Shown here piece by piece: positions 36,601 through 48,696 of a stretch of DNA of 64,000 nucleotides. Under the pieces are notes generated by a model. The model searched no databases, was not told where the DNA came from, and saw only the letters and a program-made list of their open reading frames with translations. Source of the DNA: Liolophura sinensis (taxonomy: Eukaryota; Mollusca; Polyplacophora; Chitonida; Chitonidae); the NCBI RefSeq assembly GCF_032854445.1, contig NC_088306.1:438501-502500 (forward strand), read 5' to 3'. Position 1 is the stretch's first letter, and each line of letters opens with the position of its first letter. The translations under genes and the position numbers were made by a program.

Positions 36601-37547
36601 GCACGAAGGATGCTAGAGAAGGCACACTTCATTATCATTTCGGCTATAAAGGATACATGTATATAGGCCTACAGTTGAAATGTTACCATATGTCTTGATT
36701 CATTTGTCCGCATAATATATGCTTCATACTGAAGTTAAATCTGCTCTCAACAATTTTCTATGTATTGTGTAATGATTAAGTGCGCTGTTGAACAGCTGTG
36801 ATTTAACCTCATATTTTAACCATGACGGCTATTTTGATTTGATTCAATGCTACGGCACAAAGTCTGTTATGTAGTGAAATACAATATGACTCTATCCGAT
36901 GTGTTAGGACGTAAGTGTTTAACACCTGCGGGAAAATGTGCGATTCAGGTATATTACTATAAAAAAAGCAAAACTTGCAAATTTATTTCATATCAAAGTT
37001 CCCGTTAATTTTTCATAGGTTTGTGTTGCTTTTAATAACAACTCGGTTTCATATCTGTTCACCGGTTCACAATTTTGCTCAGATCTGAATTAATTATTAT
37101 TTTGATCCGCTTGGGGAGAAATTAGAAGTATGGATCATGCCTGATAGAAGAGTTCAGATTTAGAAACACAGAAGATTTTGCTTGCTGAAATTTAAAACGA
37201 TATCGCTAACCACGAGACAAGGAACTTCAGTAGAGTTATTTATTTAATACGCCAAAATCATATATTCTGACTTGTGAAATATCGTATTTGTCGCTATATA
37301 TTATTTATTTACATATATTTGACTGTATACATGTACTGTAAAGTTATATAAAAATCATATAATATTTATACACAGATTTTTGCTCAGCCAGAAATTTATA
37401 TACGAATAACAGTGTCCCTGTTATGTAGGTTCGACTCTCCTTGTATTTCAGATTATATATAATCTATATAATATGGGTGTAACTTTACACCGTTTTTCTG
37501 TCGCCATCGCTTATATATCTTTGTATGCATACATATAGCCATTATCA

Positions 37548-37632
37548 TGCACCATAATGCTGAAAGTCGTTGTATAAGTGAAATATTCTTGAGTACGGCG
37601 TAAAACACGAATCAAATAAATAAATAAATATA
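37548..37632 (+). mobile_element. family A SINE tail
   Basis: caccataatgctgaaagtcg, ttgtataagtgaaatattct and gtacggcgtaaaacacgaat with an (aaat)n tail. Confidence 0.8.
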
Positions 37633-39239
37633 TAGTCATTAGGCCTAAGACTTGCACCCTTATATATTTCGTCTTGTCTCTAAACTATATGTCCCGTATC
37701 TATGTAGCCATGGTTACATATGTGTATGTAGAAATTTACAAACACGTCGCTCTGTATGCGTTCCAACTAGATACAAAGTTAACATTTCTTCAGTGTACAT
37801 TAAAGACAGTTTTGCTGTATTTTATGAAACATCCTTGAGCTTTCTTCATTATTAATTCACTGCTTATAGATCCAACATTTTTAATGTCATGTTTGCTTTA
37901 AGAAATGGACTGTGGGCGTGGAAACGCCTACTCCTGTGATAGACCATGCAAGTATTACTAACTTTAAGAAGGTTAAGCATCTGCGATATGATCATGCCCA
38001 AAAGTTGGTGTTAAAAAGGGCGTAAATTAAATTAAAATTGTGAGTTGAAGAGCGTGAATAACTTGACGCACCGTCAGTATAGGAGTAGATAGGACTTCAC
38101 TTGAAAGTCTTTAAGTTCATGGTTAATTTAGCATGTGGATAAGGCCAGCGATATAACGACGAGCGTTTGTGTGTGGTGGGTATATAGTAGGGTGTGGGAG
38201 GGGGAAGGCATTTAACTGATGCGTATACACAGTTGTCAGGCTGTAGGCTGTCTTTCAGCGTTAAGAGCTCATTAGACCGACCATGCTAATAACGCTAACG
38301 ACACCTCCTCACCGAACAATGAGTCAAGCACACAAAAGAGCATAATAGAAATAAAATGTTACAATATTTAAACGTGTTTTAGGGACTAGAGTTTTCAAAT
38401 TGTGAATAGCCTTTATGAGTTGGCTGTCTATAGTTTTCTTTTTTTTTCCAAATATATTTATTTACCAGCGTCCATTACGTGTGTGTAGTTCCCCGTGGCC
38501 CTAAGGGGCAGACGTTAAGAAGGGCTTTGTCTCAGGCTCTATCGTAAGCTTTCATCAGGCCCATCATACTCCGCACCTCCATGATTGTGCAGTACGCCTC
38601 ATAAAACAATCTCAATGCGAACTCACGAAGTGTTTTATCTCTCGTCTTACCTGCTATGTATACCCAGGCAATATTTTCACTTTTTTACACCACAAGAGTT
38701 GCTTGGGGAAACAGTTTAACACGAGGGAGAGGCAGAAGTGTAGTCTTGCTGTTTGTTTTTGACAATAAATTAAATTTGACGATTAATATATGAAACTTTT
38801 CAGAGAAGTTTCAAGCCGTGTCACATCATTTTTCACGGCTGTTAAAGTACATAACACGTCATTGAATTGTGTTTTTTACGCTGTAAAACAGCCGAAATAA
38901 TGAACTCACTGAGAAGATTTGTATATACATGGATGCATCTGAGGACGCCATCGAGGCTACAATTATCGTATTGTTTATGTATGTATGTATGCTGTGGAAA
39001 TTACAAATAATAATTATAGCCGGTATTATTTGTTCTGTTTATAAGAAACCACCAGCGTTTGGTGTAAGCGACTTTATGCTTCCGCAATGATGCAAACATG
39101 AGGTAAAAATTATGCAGGTTGCGGCCAGTTTATAAAATATCGAGAATAAATGAAGGAACACAAGCGTCAAAAGCTTAGCTTGACAGTTAACAAAAGTAAT
39201 AATAAGTTTTTTCCAATCTTTTCGTGCGTTGAACCATTA

Positions 39240-39740
39240 ACCTTCAAAAATAACATCTGTCCGCTTTGTTTGTCCTTCAACCGGAAAGCCACGTCTTGAA
39301 ATACTAAAAGAGTGCGCGTCACTTGACCAGTGGTCACGTCTTTGTCCTGACCACATGGGCGATCTCGCGATAATTATACCTGTTGTTTCAGGGGTCACTT
39401 ATTGGGCCCATGACTCTATCCTCATCCCATGGCCGACAAGTGGACAGAGGGCATATTTCTGAAACCGCCACGCTCTGGAGACATACGAGCGTTTCAGGAA
39501 AACACCGATATTTTCTTCGACTCCGTGCCAAGGACGTGTAATTTGGACTTATAAAAACCAACAGAGCCCTCGATTAGTAACATCGCCCAGTTAATTTTAA
39601 TTTGGCCCATCATTCGACTGATCAAGCTAATTCAACCTATCATATCACATTTTTGGCGAGCTCTTTCTCGTCTGATTCTCTCATCATTTCTCCTGCTCAC
39701 TTCTGCGAGTCCTTGTAGCCCCTCCTACTTGCTCCTGATC
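39240..39740. other. GC-balanced block, candidate intronic enhancer
   Basis: Repeat-free, complex sequence without a plausible frame, between AT-rich flanks. Includes cgcgataattatacctg, ggcccatcattcg and aagctaattcaacc. Same character as the blocks at 28.9 and 33.1 kb. Confidence 0.25.
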
Positions 39741-40161
39741 GACATGTGACGTTGGGAGTTAAAACAGCCCAAGGGTTGAGCAAAAATGATTTGTGCACGT
39801 TTCCATAGATACCGATTCTTTGTCTAAATCGAATCTCTAATTCTGAAAAGTCCCAATTTGTTGCCACTGGTTACATTTTAGACAAAGAGCTTTATTTTGC
39901 CACGTCACATTTCCGATGCCAGTCATAGGGTTTTCTTTATAAGCCTCCGGTACAGAATATTTTGCCGTTTGTTTTTTGTTTCATCCGCCTGAGGTATATG
40001 TTGAAGTCTTTGAGCGTAGTTTTCAAATCGGTTCAGTTTTTTAAAAATTTTTTGTGTCTAAATACCAAACTACTGCTATGCCAAATGCAAGGTGGTACCA
40101 TGCTGCATTCCAATCTGTGTCATATCCAGGAAGTGTGTTTCCAAATTGCGATAATAATTGT

Positions 40162-40163
<2 letters not shown>

Positions 40164-40245
<82 letters not shown>
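40164..40245. repeat. (TA)n microsatellite
   Basis: About 41 uninterrupted TA units. Confidence 0.95.
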
Positions 40246-40247
<2 letters not shown>

Positions 40248-41903
40248 ACTGTGAAAATGCATATAAAAGCTGTACAAAAGTAGGATGAAATCATCAAAAT
40301 TACCATTACACAAACAGTTTGGCACTGTTATAATGTTTGCAAGTCACTCGCCAAAAGTACTTTGGTTTTGTAATGGTCGTGCTCGCATGAAGTCACTCTA
40401 ACAGTGACTCTCCTCTGATATATACCACAAAAATACCATTCAAGCTATATCGCAATTTGTCATTACGATAAAGACGTCATGAAGTTAGAGAAGACGCTGC
40501 CAAAAAATGTGAAAGAAGACGTTTTCATGTCTGTATCGATAGGAGAGGAAAAACTTAGCAGTGGTTTAAAAAATGGATGCATGGAAATCCTGATATTAAA
40601 TTGTTGGGAATAAAAAGAAACTATATTTGGCCTAGGAACCCATCTTATTGTAGATTAATTCTTCTGTTTAAAAGTCTTGGATAAAAAATGCAGCTTTGAT
40701 ATTATTTACAGTTTGGTCAATAGCCTTGTCTTTCAATGTCATCTACGTGTCTTATAATAGTTCAGCTGTTACATACATGGAAAATGTTAACCAAAGCTAC
40801 TGCATGTTTCTCTGCATGTTTTGGGTAAAACAACGTTTTCAACCAAATTTTTGTTATGGATAAGCCACGATTTGCGTACGGTTTTTAAAACAGCGACAGT
40901 ATACAATCAAATGATTGTTGTTTTTTTTATTTCATTGTTCATATTCAAGAATTTTCACCAATTTATTTTTTTAACTTTCATCATGTTCATTCATACGTTC
41001 TTGTCGACAAGAAAAAGACTTCAGCATTTCTACAATGCACCCCTACGTCTTCATTCTAACAAAATTTTAATAAATCCGTTATATCCAAAAGGAAATTTTA
41101 GATAAAAACAACAAGAGTAAAGTTCACACTTTTTACACTTGATAGACAATTTTGAATAAATTATAAATAAATTTTTATCCCTTTGATAGGTAGTTATATA
41201 CAATTGTGGAGACACAAATATTATTGTAGTGCTCAGAAGTAATAAAACTTGACTTTTATCCCTCGAGACATACATTAAACACAAAACCAGAGTAGAATGT
41301 GCTCTGTTTAGACCAGTTTCATAAACTATTAAGCGTGCTCCCCTGTATCTCATGATTTGTTTGGTTTCTTAATTACAAACTGGTTAAATTTGGTTAATTT
41401 GCCCATGTTTAAGCTTGCCTTATCCTTATTCTCAGAAAGTTTTCGGGATATTTTTCCTGCCTATGTGCAATGAGCGCCGTACAATCGTATACACACGGCT
41501 TTACAGCAATACCCCTCTAATGTTAAGGTAACACAGCTAAATAGAATTAAGTTTAATCGGTTGTTCTTTTAAACTTTTAATCGAATTTTTCCTTACACAA
41601 AGGATGCTGGTGGGTTTGACTGACAGTCCGTAATTGATGTCGTCTGTGATTCGATTGTGCACAGGGGCGAGTAGATTATGTAGTGGGTCATAAACAAAGA
41701 GCGGAATCGGCCATTTATCCGGACGCGGACTTGATATAAAACCCAGGGGAGAATAACTGGATGCAAGTGGTTTTGTGACTTTAACTTGAAATCTTGACGA
41801 TATTGGTCTTTTTATTCTTCAAAGACCCCTAATGATCGGGGTTGATATTAACCCCCCCCCCCCTCCACTCCCTCCCTCACATTGCCGTCGTGGATTCCAA
41901 ACA

Positions 41904-42367
41904 CACCTGTGAGAAGTTAGAGGCATAACTGATCCGTGGCGAATTTTTTTACCTGTGTGATTTAACCAAACCCCTGACTATCACCAATTTAAACACCTGC
42001 ACGGTGTAGTATGATCGTTCCCCACTCGGCACTAACAGGTATCAGTTGCTCGATCCATTGTCTCTTTACCTCGTTCAACACGCACTCATATCAAACCGCG
42101 CTTCTTGTAAGGTTTGTCATTGTTATATCAATATACTAGAACCTGTGTCCATCCGTCTCTTTACCTGGGGCGTTTCTCCTAAATTACAGGTAAATTTCTT
42201 CACCGCGGGGTATTACTTATGTAATACTTACCTATGTGACCTTATTAGGGTCACCGGACAGCGACTGCGATACGACAGGGCATTGACTTTTCTAACCATG
42301 TACTGATTTACCACCTGGGGCGGTATTTTTACACACAGGTAACCTATATATATCTTTAAACTACCTG
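41904..42367. promoter_or_regulatory. cluster of CAGGTA/CAGGTG words, candidate enhancer
   Basis: Nine exact CAGGTA or CAGGTG hexamers on either strand, starting at 41904, 41950, 41994, 42036, 42162, 42187, 42312, 42336 and 42362. About 0.5 would be expected in 464 bases of random sequence. CAGGTG/CACCTG is the site of Snail/Scratch and ZEB zinc-finger repressors and of some bHLH proteins; CAGGTA is a related variant (family knowledge). The words are spread over unique sequence, not a tandem repeat. The cluster lies inside the long intron of the zinc-finger gene. Function is inference. Confidence 0.4.
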
Positions 42368-43604
42368 TATGTTTTTCGCCTACTTCTATATACCTACACG
42401 AAAGCTACCCAAAACGAATTAATTCGCTTTCCGTCACCGTGAACACTATATGCCCTCAGATAAAACCACACAGAACCGTAAATTGACATGCGCCTTTAAG
42501 ACCATGTTTGTGTAAACCCTCCTGTATACAAAAACACAAATATTTATTTGATCGTCACCATGAATTTTTTTATTATGGCGTAAAACACCGTTTTATGGGT
42601 AGAGAAAACTAGCAACCTTTGACAAGTTACTGACAAACTTTGTCAGGTATGACGTCGATATGGACACCATATTGGTGGGAGAGCATAACAAAATAATCCT
42701 TACCTTGATTTCCTTTGGATAGAAAAGTTTGATCGTTCTTGCATTTTATCCCAAACATGTGTACAGATGAATCGTGAATTGTGAGTCATAAGACATAATT
42801 GTACAGGATATCTTAAAACATCAAGAGGAAACACATAATTTGCGTGGTTCTGATTGATTCATCCACTTTATATGGCCAGTTAGGAGGGCTTTTTGTGTGC
42901 ATTTAATTCATGTGGTATCAGAAAGACATAAGTGTGTGTTGGCATCAAAAGTGTGATTTTAAAGCCTTTGTTATTTTCTGAAAGTGTAAAAAGCATCAGG
43001 GGAAATACAGTAATTATTATTTGTAATTTATTTCCCAATAATGATCAACGCCAAATAATGAATGATAAATAAGTTGTCCTAAGACTGAGAAACACGCTGT
43101 ATACATAGAAACATTCATATACAAACACCTTAACAAATAATCTCGACTGCGGGAAATGCAAAAAGGTAAGAGATGTGACAAACTTCAAAACAAAAATGAT
43201 AAAAACGGACATAACTTTCAAACGAAATCACCATGGTCACATGTAACGGTTAACTCTTTCATCGTGTATTGCCCAATGACAGGACAAAAATTGTGTGATT
43301 CTCTTCGTCGATTTGTCAGATTTGACCGACCAATCGCTGAGGGACTGTGATGAGAAGCTTTCACGTGATTGGTCAGGCTATAAAGTGACCATATAGCCGT
43401 CTGCAAGATGCGTCCTGCATGGCTATGATCAATATTGGCTTGAATTTGTCGAATCTGCTGAGTTAGAGAGCGCACGAAGCAAAACTGTGCCCTCCTCTAG
43501 GTTAAACCTCTTCTCCTTTCCACATTATGGTCACATAATCAGTCTCTGGCGCAAAAACACAACAACTCCTCTGAAAAGACAAAGAAATCTGATATCATTT
43601 AAAG

Positions 43605-43815
43605 CAAGGCGGTCCTTGCGTCTTTCATACATCAATGAAAACTGTTGACCGCTTCTCTTTGTATGATTCCGTCCTATTATAGTACTTAATATACTTTCTC
43701 AGTTCTTTGGTAATTCTTAGCTCTTGTTGTTAAACGTCGTTTTGGGAATTGGTCTTTCAATTATTGACGCGGAACGTCCTTACTGGTTGACGGGCTGGTA
43801 CACGAATGTCTATTT
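43605..43815 (+). mobile_element. family E dispersed repeat, copy 5 (best intact)
   Basis: Runs tgaaaactgttgaccgcttc, tactttctcagttctttggt, taaacgtcgttttgggaatt, ggtctttcaattattgacg and gctggtacacgaatgtc without the insertion seen in copy 2. Confidence 0.7.
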
Positions 43816-44433
43816 CGACTCACAAACTACATTGTCAATTGAAATGAGGCAGAGAATTAACTAATAGAGATATGTGAAAAAATATTTTTAAGATACTTAT
43901 TATAAATAAAAAAAATCTGTGTCGAAATTAGAAACATTTCATTAAATTAAACAGGTTCATCTCTTAGTGATAGTTTAATGAACAATTTTAGACAGCCTCT
44001 CAACTTGTTCACAGTATCAGATAAAGAAAAATATTGTACTACTTATGTAGTATGTCCAGATAACTTTGACCACACTATCAATTCAATACGGTATTTGCAT
44101 ATTTCATTATAGGAAATGGACCGGTTCGCTATATGTATTTCAGAGTTGCATTGTTTTTTTTATATCGTATTAAATCTTTGTCAATTCAAACACGTGACCA
44201 GTGGGATGTCTTTGTGTGTATTCTCTTCAATATCAAATATTCACTGAAACGAGACATTGATATTTGCATTGGCTAGACTACACGGACAATTTAATATCAA
44301 GATAAAAAAAATAGATCGTCGAGATGAAATGATTTAGGAAAATATTTCCAAAATACCACGCATGACCTAGTAAGAAACATTATGTTTTGATTCTATACTG
44401 AGATCATGTCTTTTCATATAATAGTGTCACGAA

Positions 44434-45045
44434 AGGCCTGCTAGCTCAGACAGCTCAAGCGCTAGCTTGCTCATTGTATATGACGGCGTTAACCAGTGAG
44501 GTCGCACGTTCGAATCTAGTTATGATTACTTCGTCAGAACGTTTATTAAGTACCTGTCGAAGATGGGTATTTAATTCTCAGCAGGCGTTCCGGTTTGTTT
44601 CCCCCATGAAACAGGCAGCCGTCTTATAAGTGAGCAGCAGTTGCGGTTTGTTCCACTCATGAAACAGGCAGCCGTTATATAAGTCAGCAGGCGTTCCTTT
44701 TTGTTCCACCCATGAAACAGGCAGCCGTCATATAAGTGGGCAGGCGTTCCGGTTTGTTCCACTCATGAAACAGGCAGCCGTCATATAAGGGAGCAGGCGT
44801 TCTGGTTTGTTCACCCATGAAACAGGCAGCCATCTTATAACGGAGAAGGCGTTCCGGTTTTTTCCACCCATGAAACAGGCAGCCGTCATATAAGGGAGCA
44901 GGCGTTCCGGTTTGTTCCACCCATGAAACAGGCAGCCGTTATATAAGTGGGCAGGCGTCCTGGTTTGTTCCACCCATGAAACACACAGCCGTCATATAAG
45001 TTAAAATGTTTAAGTACGACGTTAAACACAAGTCAAGACAATAAA
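44434..45045 (+). mobile_element. SINE with internal 53-bp tandem array
   Basis: The tRNA-like head has an A-box region gcctgctagctcagacagct and a B-box gcacgttcgaatctag ending near 44517. The body is replaced by an array of eight 53-bp units (44581-45000). It closes with a SINE-type 3' end, gtttaagtacgacgttaaac (45009-45028). Head, array and tail share one orientation. Minus-strand open frames of 63-115 codons across the array are repeat artefacts. Confidence 0.65.
44581..45000. repeat. 53-bp minisatellite, 8 copies
   Basis: Unit starts gcaggcgttccggtttgttc and ends gccgtcatataag. Copies differ by a few substitutions and one single-base deletion. Confidence 0.92.
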
Positions 45046-45859
45046 TCAAGTAAATTTCCAGGGAACAGGTAAAATAGCGTTTGCGGACACAGGTGCATAG
45101 CCAAAGATAGCGTTTTTCCTGAGTGGTAGTTGCCGGTAACGCCCATCCGTATGAACATACTAACATTTCAGCTCGTAAAGATATACAGTGAAACAGGTCT
45201 AGACACTGTAACAAAGCGACACAAAGGAGCTCGGAGAAAATATTTATGTTAATAATTTCCAGACAAAAATTGCTAATTGCCGACAAACAAACAGCTTGTA
45301 TTTAGTCTGAGCTAACCCCACAACATCTGTATGCAGTCTTAACCTTTTAAAACAGAGAAGTTCGCTAAATCCCGTGTGACAGGGAAAAACTCAGGATCTC
45401 TCTCAAAAACCTTGTTTTCTTTTTTATATCAAGTATTCAGTGGATGACAAGCAATTAAAATGATTTATAGCTCACACTTGTAACAGACTTATTTATCTAT
45501 ACATTGTTCCAATAATACTGGGTCTGCACTGGGAAAACACACACGCTCGTACTGATGGTAACGGCGCACGTGACCGGCGGAATAAAACACCTGTGACTCA
45601 ATACCGTATGTCCTCTATCCACATGTGATCAGTCAGCGCTCACTTTCATTTTATTTCAAGTTATCTGTAGATCTGTACTGGCGAGCATGTCAGTCTCTCC
45701 CTCTTGCATATTTATAATTTTGTTTTGGCTTTTCTTTTTTTTTTTGTTTAATATTTTTTGACAAGTCCATGCGTGTCCACATACTGTACATGTACATACA
45801 TTTTTAGGTATTCATATCAGCTTTGAAAAAGATGAATTATGACTGAGGCATGTATTTAA

Positions 45860-46078
45860 CAGCGCTGGTTTAGCGTCACTAATCGTCATTATATCATTAT
45901 CAGTTGACTATCCTAACCAGTGAGGTTGTGTGTTCAAATCTAACCCTGCTGTCTTATAAGCAGAGGCTTTGAGTCAGGAAGTATGACAGGTTTCTTCCTG
46001 AGGGCGGTGGTTTTACCCAGACTAATGTGTTATAACGGTAAAACCTTTGAGTATGACGATAAACATCAATCAAATATT
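45860..46078 (+). mobile_element. tRNA-derived SINE, diverged
   Basis: A B-box-like gtgtgttcaaatctaaccct, then gggcggtggttttacccaga and a tail tgagtatgacgataaacatc with aatcaaatattta. Shares its body with the SINEs at 6.5 and 59.0 kb. Confidence 0.65.
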
Positions 46079-46130
46079 TATTTACTTATTTGTTAGGTGT
46101 TTTACGCCGTCCTCAAGAATACCAATAAAA
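46078..46130 (-). mobile_element. family A SINE tail, antisense
   Basis: ttatttgttaggtgttttac then gccgtcctcaagaatacc. Confidence 0.7.
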
Positions 46131-46164
46131 TATTGATGGAGATATTAATTTATATTTTATATAG

Positions 46165-46282
46165 GATTTCCTCCGGGCTGTGCCCGGTTTCCTCCCACCA
46201 TATTGCTGGCCACCGTCGTGTAAGTGAAATATTCTCTTGAGTACGGCGTAAAACACCAATCAAATAAATAAATAAATAAGTT
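46165..46282 (+). mobile_element. family A SINE body and tail
   Basis: gggctgtgcccggtttcctc, ccaccatattgctggccacc, gtgtaagtgaaatattctct and gtacggcgtaaaacaccaat with (aaat)n. It points away from the antisense tail 35 bp upstream. Confidence 0.8.
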
Positions 46283-46836
46283 TCGTATAATTAATATTAT
46301 GATATGGATATTGATGGCTTTTAACATTTTTCAAGGATTTCCGCCATACTGTGACTTAGGTAAACGTATGCCTTCGCTATAACATTAACTAATCTTGTGC
46401 GGTCACTAATGCATTTATGGTTATGTTTTTGCGTAGAAATTACTAAATGTGTCCTATAGCACATTCACTTTCCATAGTCATAATGTAAGCCAACCTCGTC
46501 TGTTAACTGCTGTCGTCTGTTCACTGCTGTCGCCCGCTCACCAATGAATTTTAATACAACATTCGTTTGGCGAATGATTTTCTACGACACCTCTTCGTAA
46601 GCAATTCACAACGACAGGGTCGTCTATCAGTAAATGTCAGTCACAGCCTTAACTTAATAAATATTTCCATATTTATTTATTTATCGTCGCAACACCGTCT
46701 TGATGTGTACCGCCCGATTGTTACAAAGTCTGATGGAAATTCTTATTAGTATTCTGAAAGAAAAAAATAAATTCTTGTCTTACGTAAATTTTTTCGCGAT
46801 CCCTTGGGCAGAGATTAACACCTTTCGAGGTCTTGG

Positions 46837-47100
46837 TAATTAGCATATCTCTCCAAGTCATTTGAAAGAAAGACTTGTCTCTCAGTTGCGGCCTAATTAG
46901 CATATCTTTTTGACTCGTAAGAATTTGTTGTTGTTGTTGTATAACTCCTTAATGTTATCCCAACATTTCATCTCCTCATTTCAGCGACTCCTTTGAGGTA
47001 CCATTAATTGTTATATCTATGTTTATGGTAATTAGTATTTGAATTTCTTTTCTCTTAATTACGAACCTTGATTAATTTTCTCACAGTGGTCATAATTAGC
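46837..47100. promoter_or_regulatory. TAATTA cluster, candidate homeodomain-bound enhancer
   Basis: Five TAATTA cores at 46837, 46894, 47029, 47056 and 47093, plus ATTAATTG at 47003 and ATTAAT near 47072. The first two share an exact 14-mer, TAATTAGCATATCT, 57 bp apart, combining a homeodomain core with an ATTAGCAT POU-like word. TAATTA is the classic homeodomain core (family knowledge). The sequence is AT-rich, which raises the chance rate, but the exact 14-mer repeat is hard to get by chance. It lies 6.5 kb upstream of the zinc-finger exon. Confidence 0.4.
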
Positions 47101-48239
47101 TGAGTTAGAAGGAAATTTCGGCTATACGAATAATTCAGTGCTCACGATTTTTATGAATAAAGAAAAAGAGTTTAAAATACAATGTATATTTTTTAATAAG
47201 AAAATATTTGCTGTCACATTTTAACTACTTTTTCTACGGTGTGTGTGCTTCCAGGTGAGTATAGATATCGATATTTAACCAGTAAGGTTGAGAAGTCGTT
47301 GAAGAATTGACTGTTTATAAAATGGGTAACTCAAGCCTGCAACTTGACTGGCTCATCGGCTGTTTCGAGAAAAGCGCCTTAGATGAATTAGCCAACGAGG
47401 GATCTTGGCATGTTCTGCTGAATATTGCTAAATCTAGACTGTAGATAAATGAAGATCAAGTTATCTAAGTTACGGTGAACGCAAGCCCAAATGTAGTCAC
47501 GAAAGGATACATGAAAAGGAACTCTAAAACAACGATTTCAGGGAAGCGAAGAAACATTATGCCATAAAAAATAATATTTAAACAAATTTTTTTAAGCATA
47601 CTTTATATCTCTTAAATCAATCCTTATTTTATGCAAATATTCCGTCAAGAGTGAAAGGTTTTCTGAAATGACGTCAGGGTATGAACTTACTGGCCTAGCA
47701 GGATAAGCTTTGCTTCACCCATGAGGGTTTTTCTCCCCATAGAGTTGTTTTGACGACAACCGGCTACTTCATTTTCCCACTGACCTCTACATAGGAAAAC
47801 TGCTGCGTAAGGCCAATTTTACTCCCCAGTGCGAAAAGCTAAGACTCTTTATATGAGTTTGTGTACATTTATACGCTAGGACACATCCGGAACCAATATT
47901 TTAAGAAATTAATAATAAATGTTTCTTGAATATATCACGTATTGCATGTAATGCCTTAGAAACTAACTGACGTGGTATACATAGTTATATAGCAAAAACT
48001 GGTGGCAAACAGCAACTTTGTCGAGTTTGTCAAATGACTCTAGGTCATAATCGGTGTCAATACAAAAACGACCCCCCCCCCGCTCCATATTTCCTTCCAT
48101 TTTCTCTGTCCCCGCCACCAAGTTAGTCGAGGTGACGAAATACATGAGGGATAATTCGTAAGAGCTAATTGCTGTTTTATTAACAATCGTGTGGTATCCT
48201 TTGAGGTACAGAGGCGGCCAGTTGCGTGATGATAGATTG

Positions 48240-48540
48240 TTAAACTTGTATCGTAGATGTATTGTCAAGTCGATGATGAACGAATACGCCCGAGGGCTCT
48301 CTTCGTGAGTTTCCGCACCGCTTTCGTCTGCCACATCGGAGCAGATCTTGGGCCAGAATCCAGACTTAATTACTACTCGATGAATCCGACAGTAACCGTA
48401 GTTATAAATTCATTTAAACTGATGATTTTATCTTTATCCAGCCCATTAGCTAATTAGCAGGCGACAGATGATTTCATATTCACGTCACTCAATTTGTCTA
48501 CACTCGTGTCCCCCTCTTGAACTACAACCCCCGAGGCCCG
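48240..48540. other. GC-balanced block with homeodomain palindrome
   Basis: Repeat-free and complex. Contains TAATTA at 48367 and ATTAGCTAATTAGC at 48445-48458. A minus-strand frame reaching 48334 is open but starts at GTG and is interrupted in sense by a C-run; I do not call it a gene. Confidence 0.3.
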
Positions 48541-48549
48541 CCAGTCAGC

Positions 48550-48696
48550 TCCTGACGTCGGCGCATGCGCAGGACCATTTCCTCCGCCGGCGATTCTTTG
48601 CGGTCTGCCTTACACCTGCTCAGTATAGCCTATAAACCCCAATGTTTTTTTCATTTTCCCTCCAAATCCATTAGAACTAAAGCATTTATTGTAAGT
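48550..48696 (+). promoter_or_regulatory. candidate second promoter with short leader exon
   Basis: CRE-like TGACGTCG (48553-48560), perfect NRF-1-type GCGCATGCGC (48561-48570), ETS-like atttcctcc and TATAAA (48631-48636) lie in order on the + strand. A consensus donor GTAAGT starts at 48691, about 30 bases after the expected start site. A short untranslated exon could splice to the zinc-finger exon (acceptor at 53498, directly before an ATG). No transcript evidence. Confidence 0.3.

Noticed and set aside
44571-45286. Minus-strand frames of 63-115 codons rich in NRNA and CLFHGW words
   Set aside because: Translations of the 53-bp tandem array; frames shift between units.
47963-48334. Minus-strand frame of 123 codons starting VADESGAE
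   Set aside because: It begins at GTG with the nearby ATG out of frame, crosses a C homopolymer, and has no splice support.
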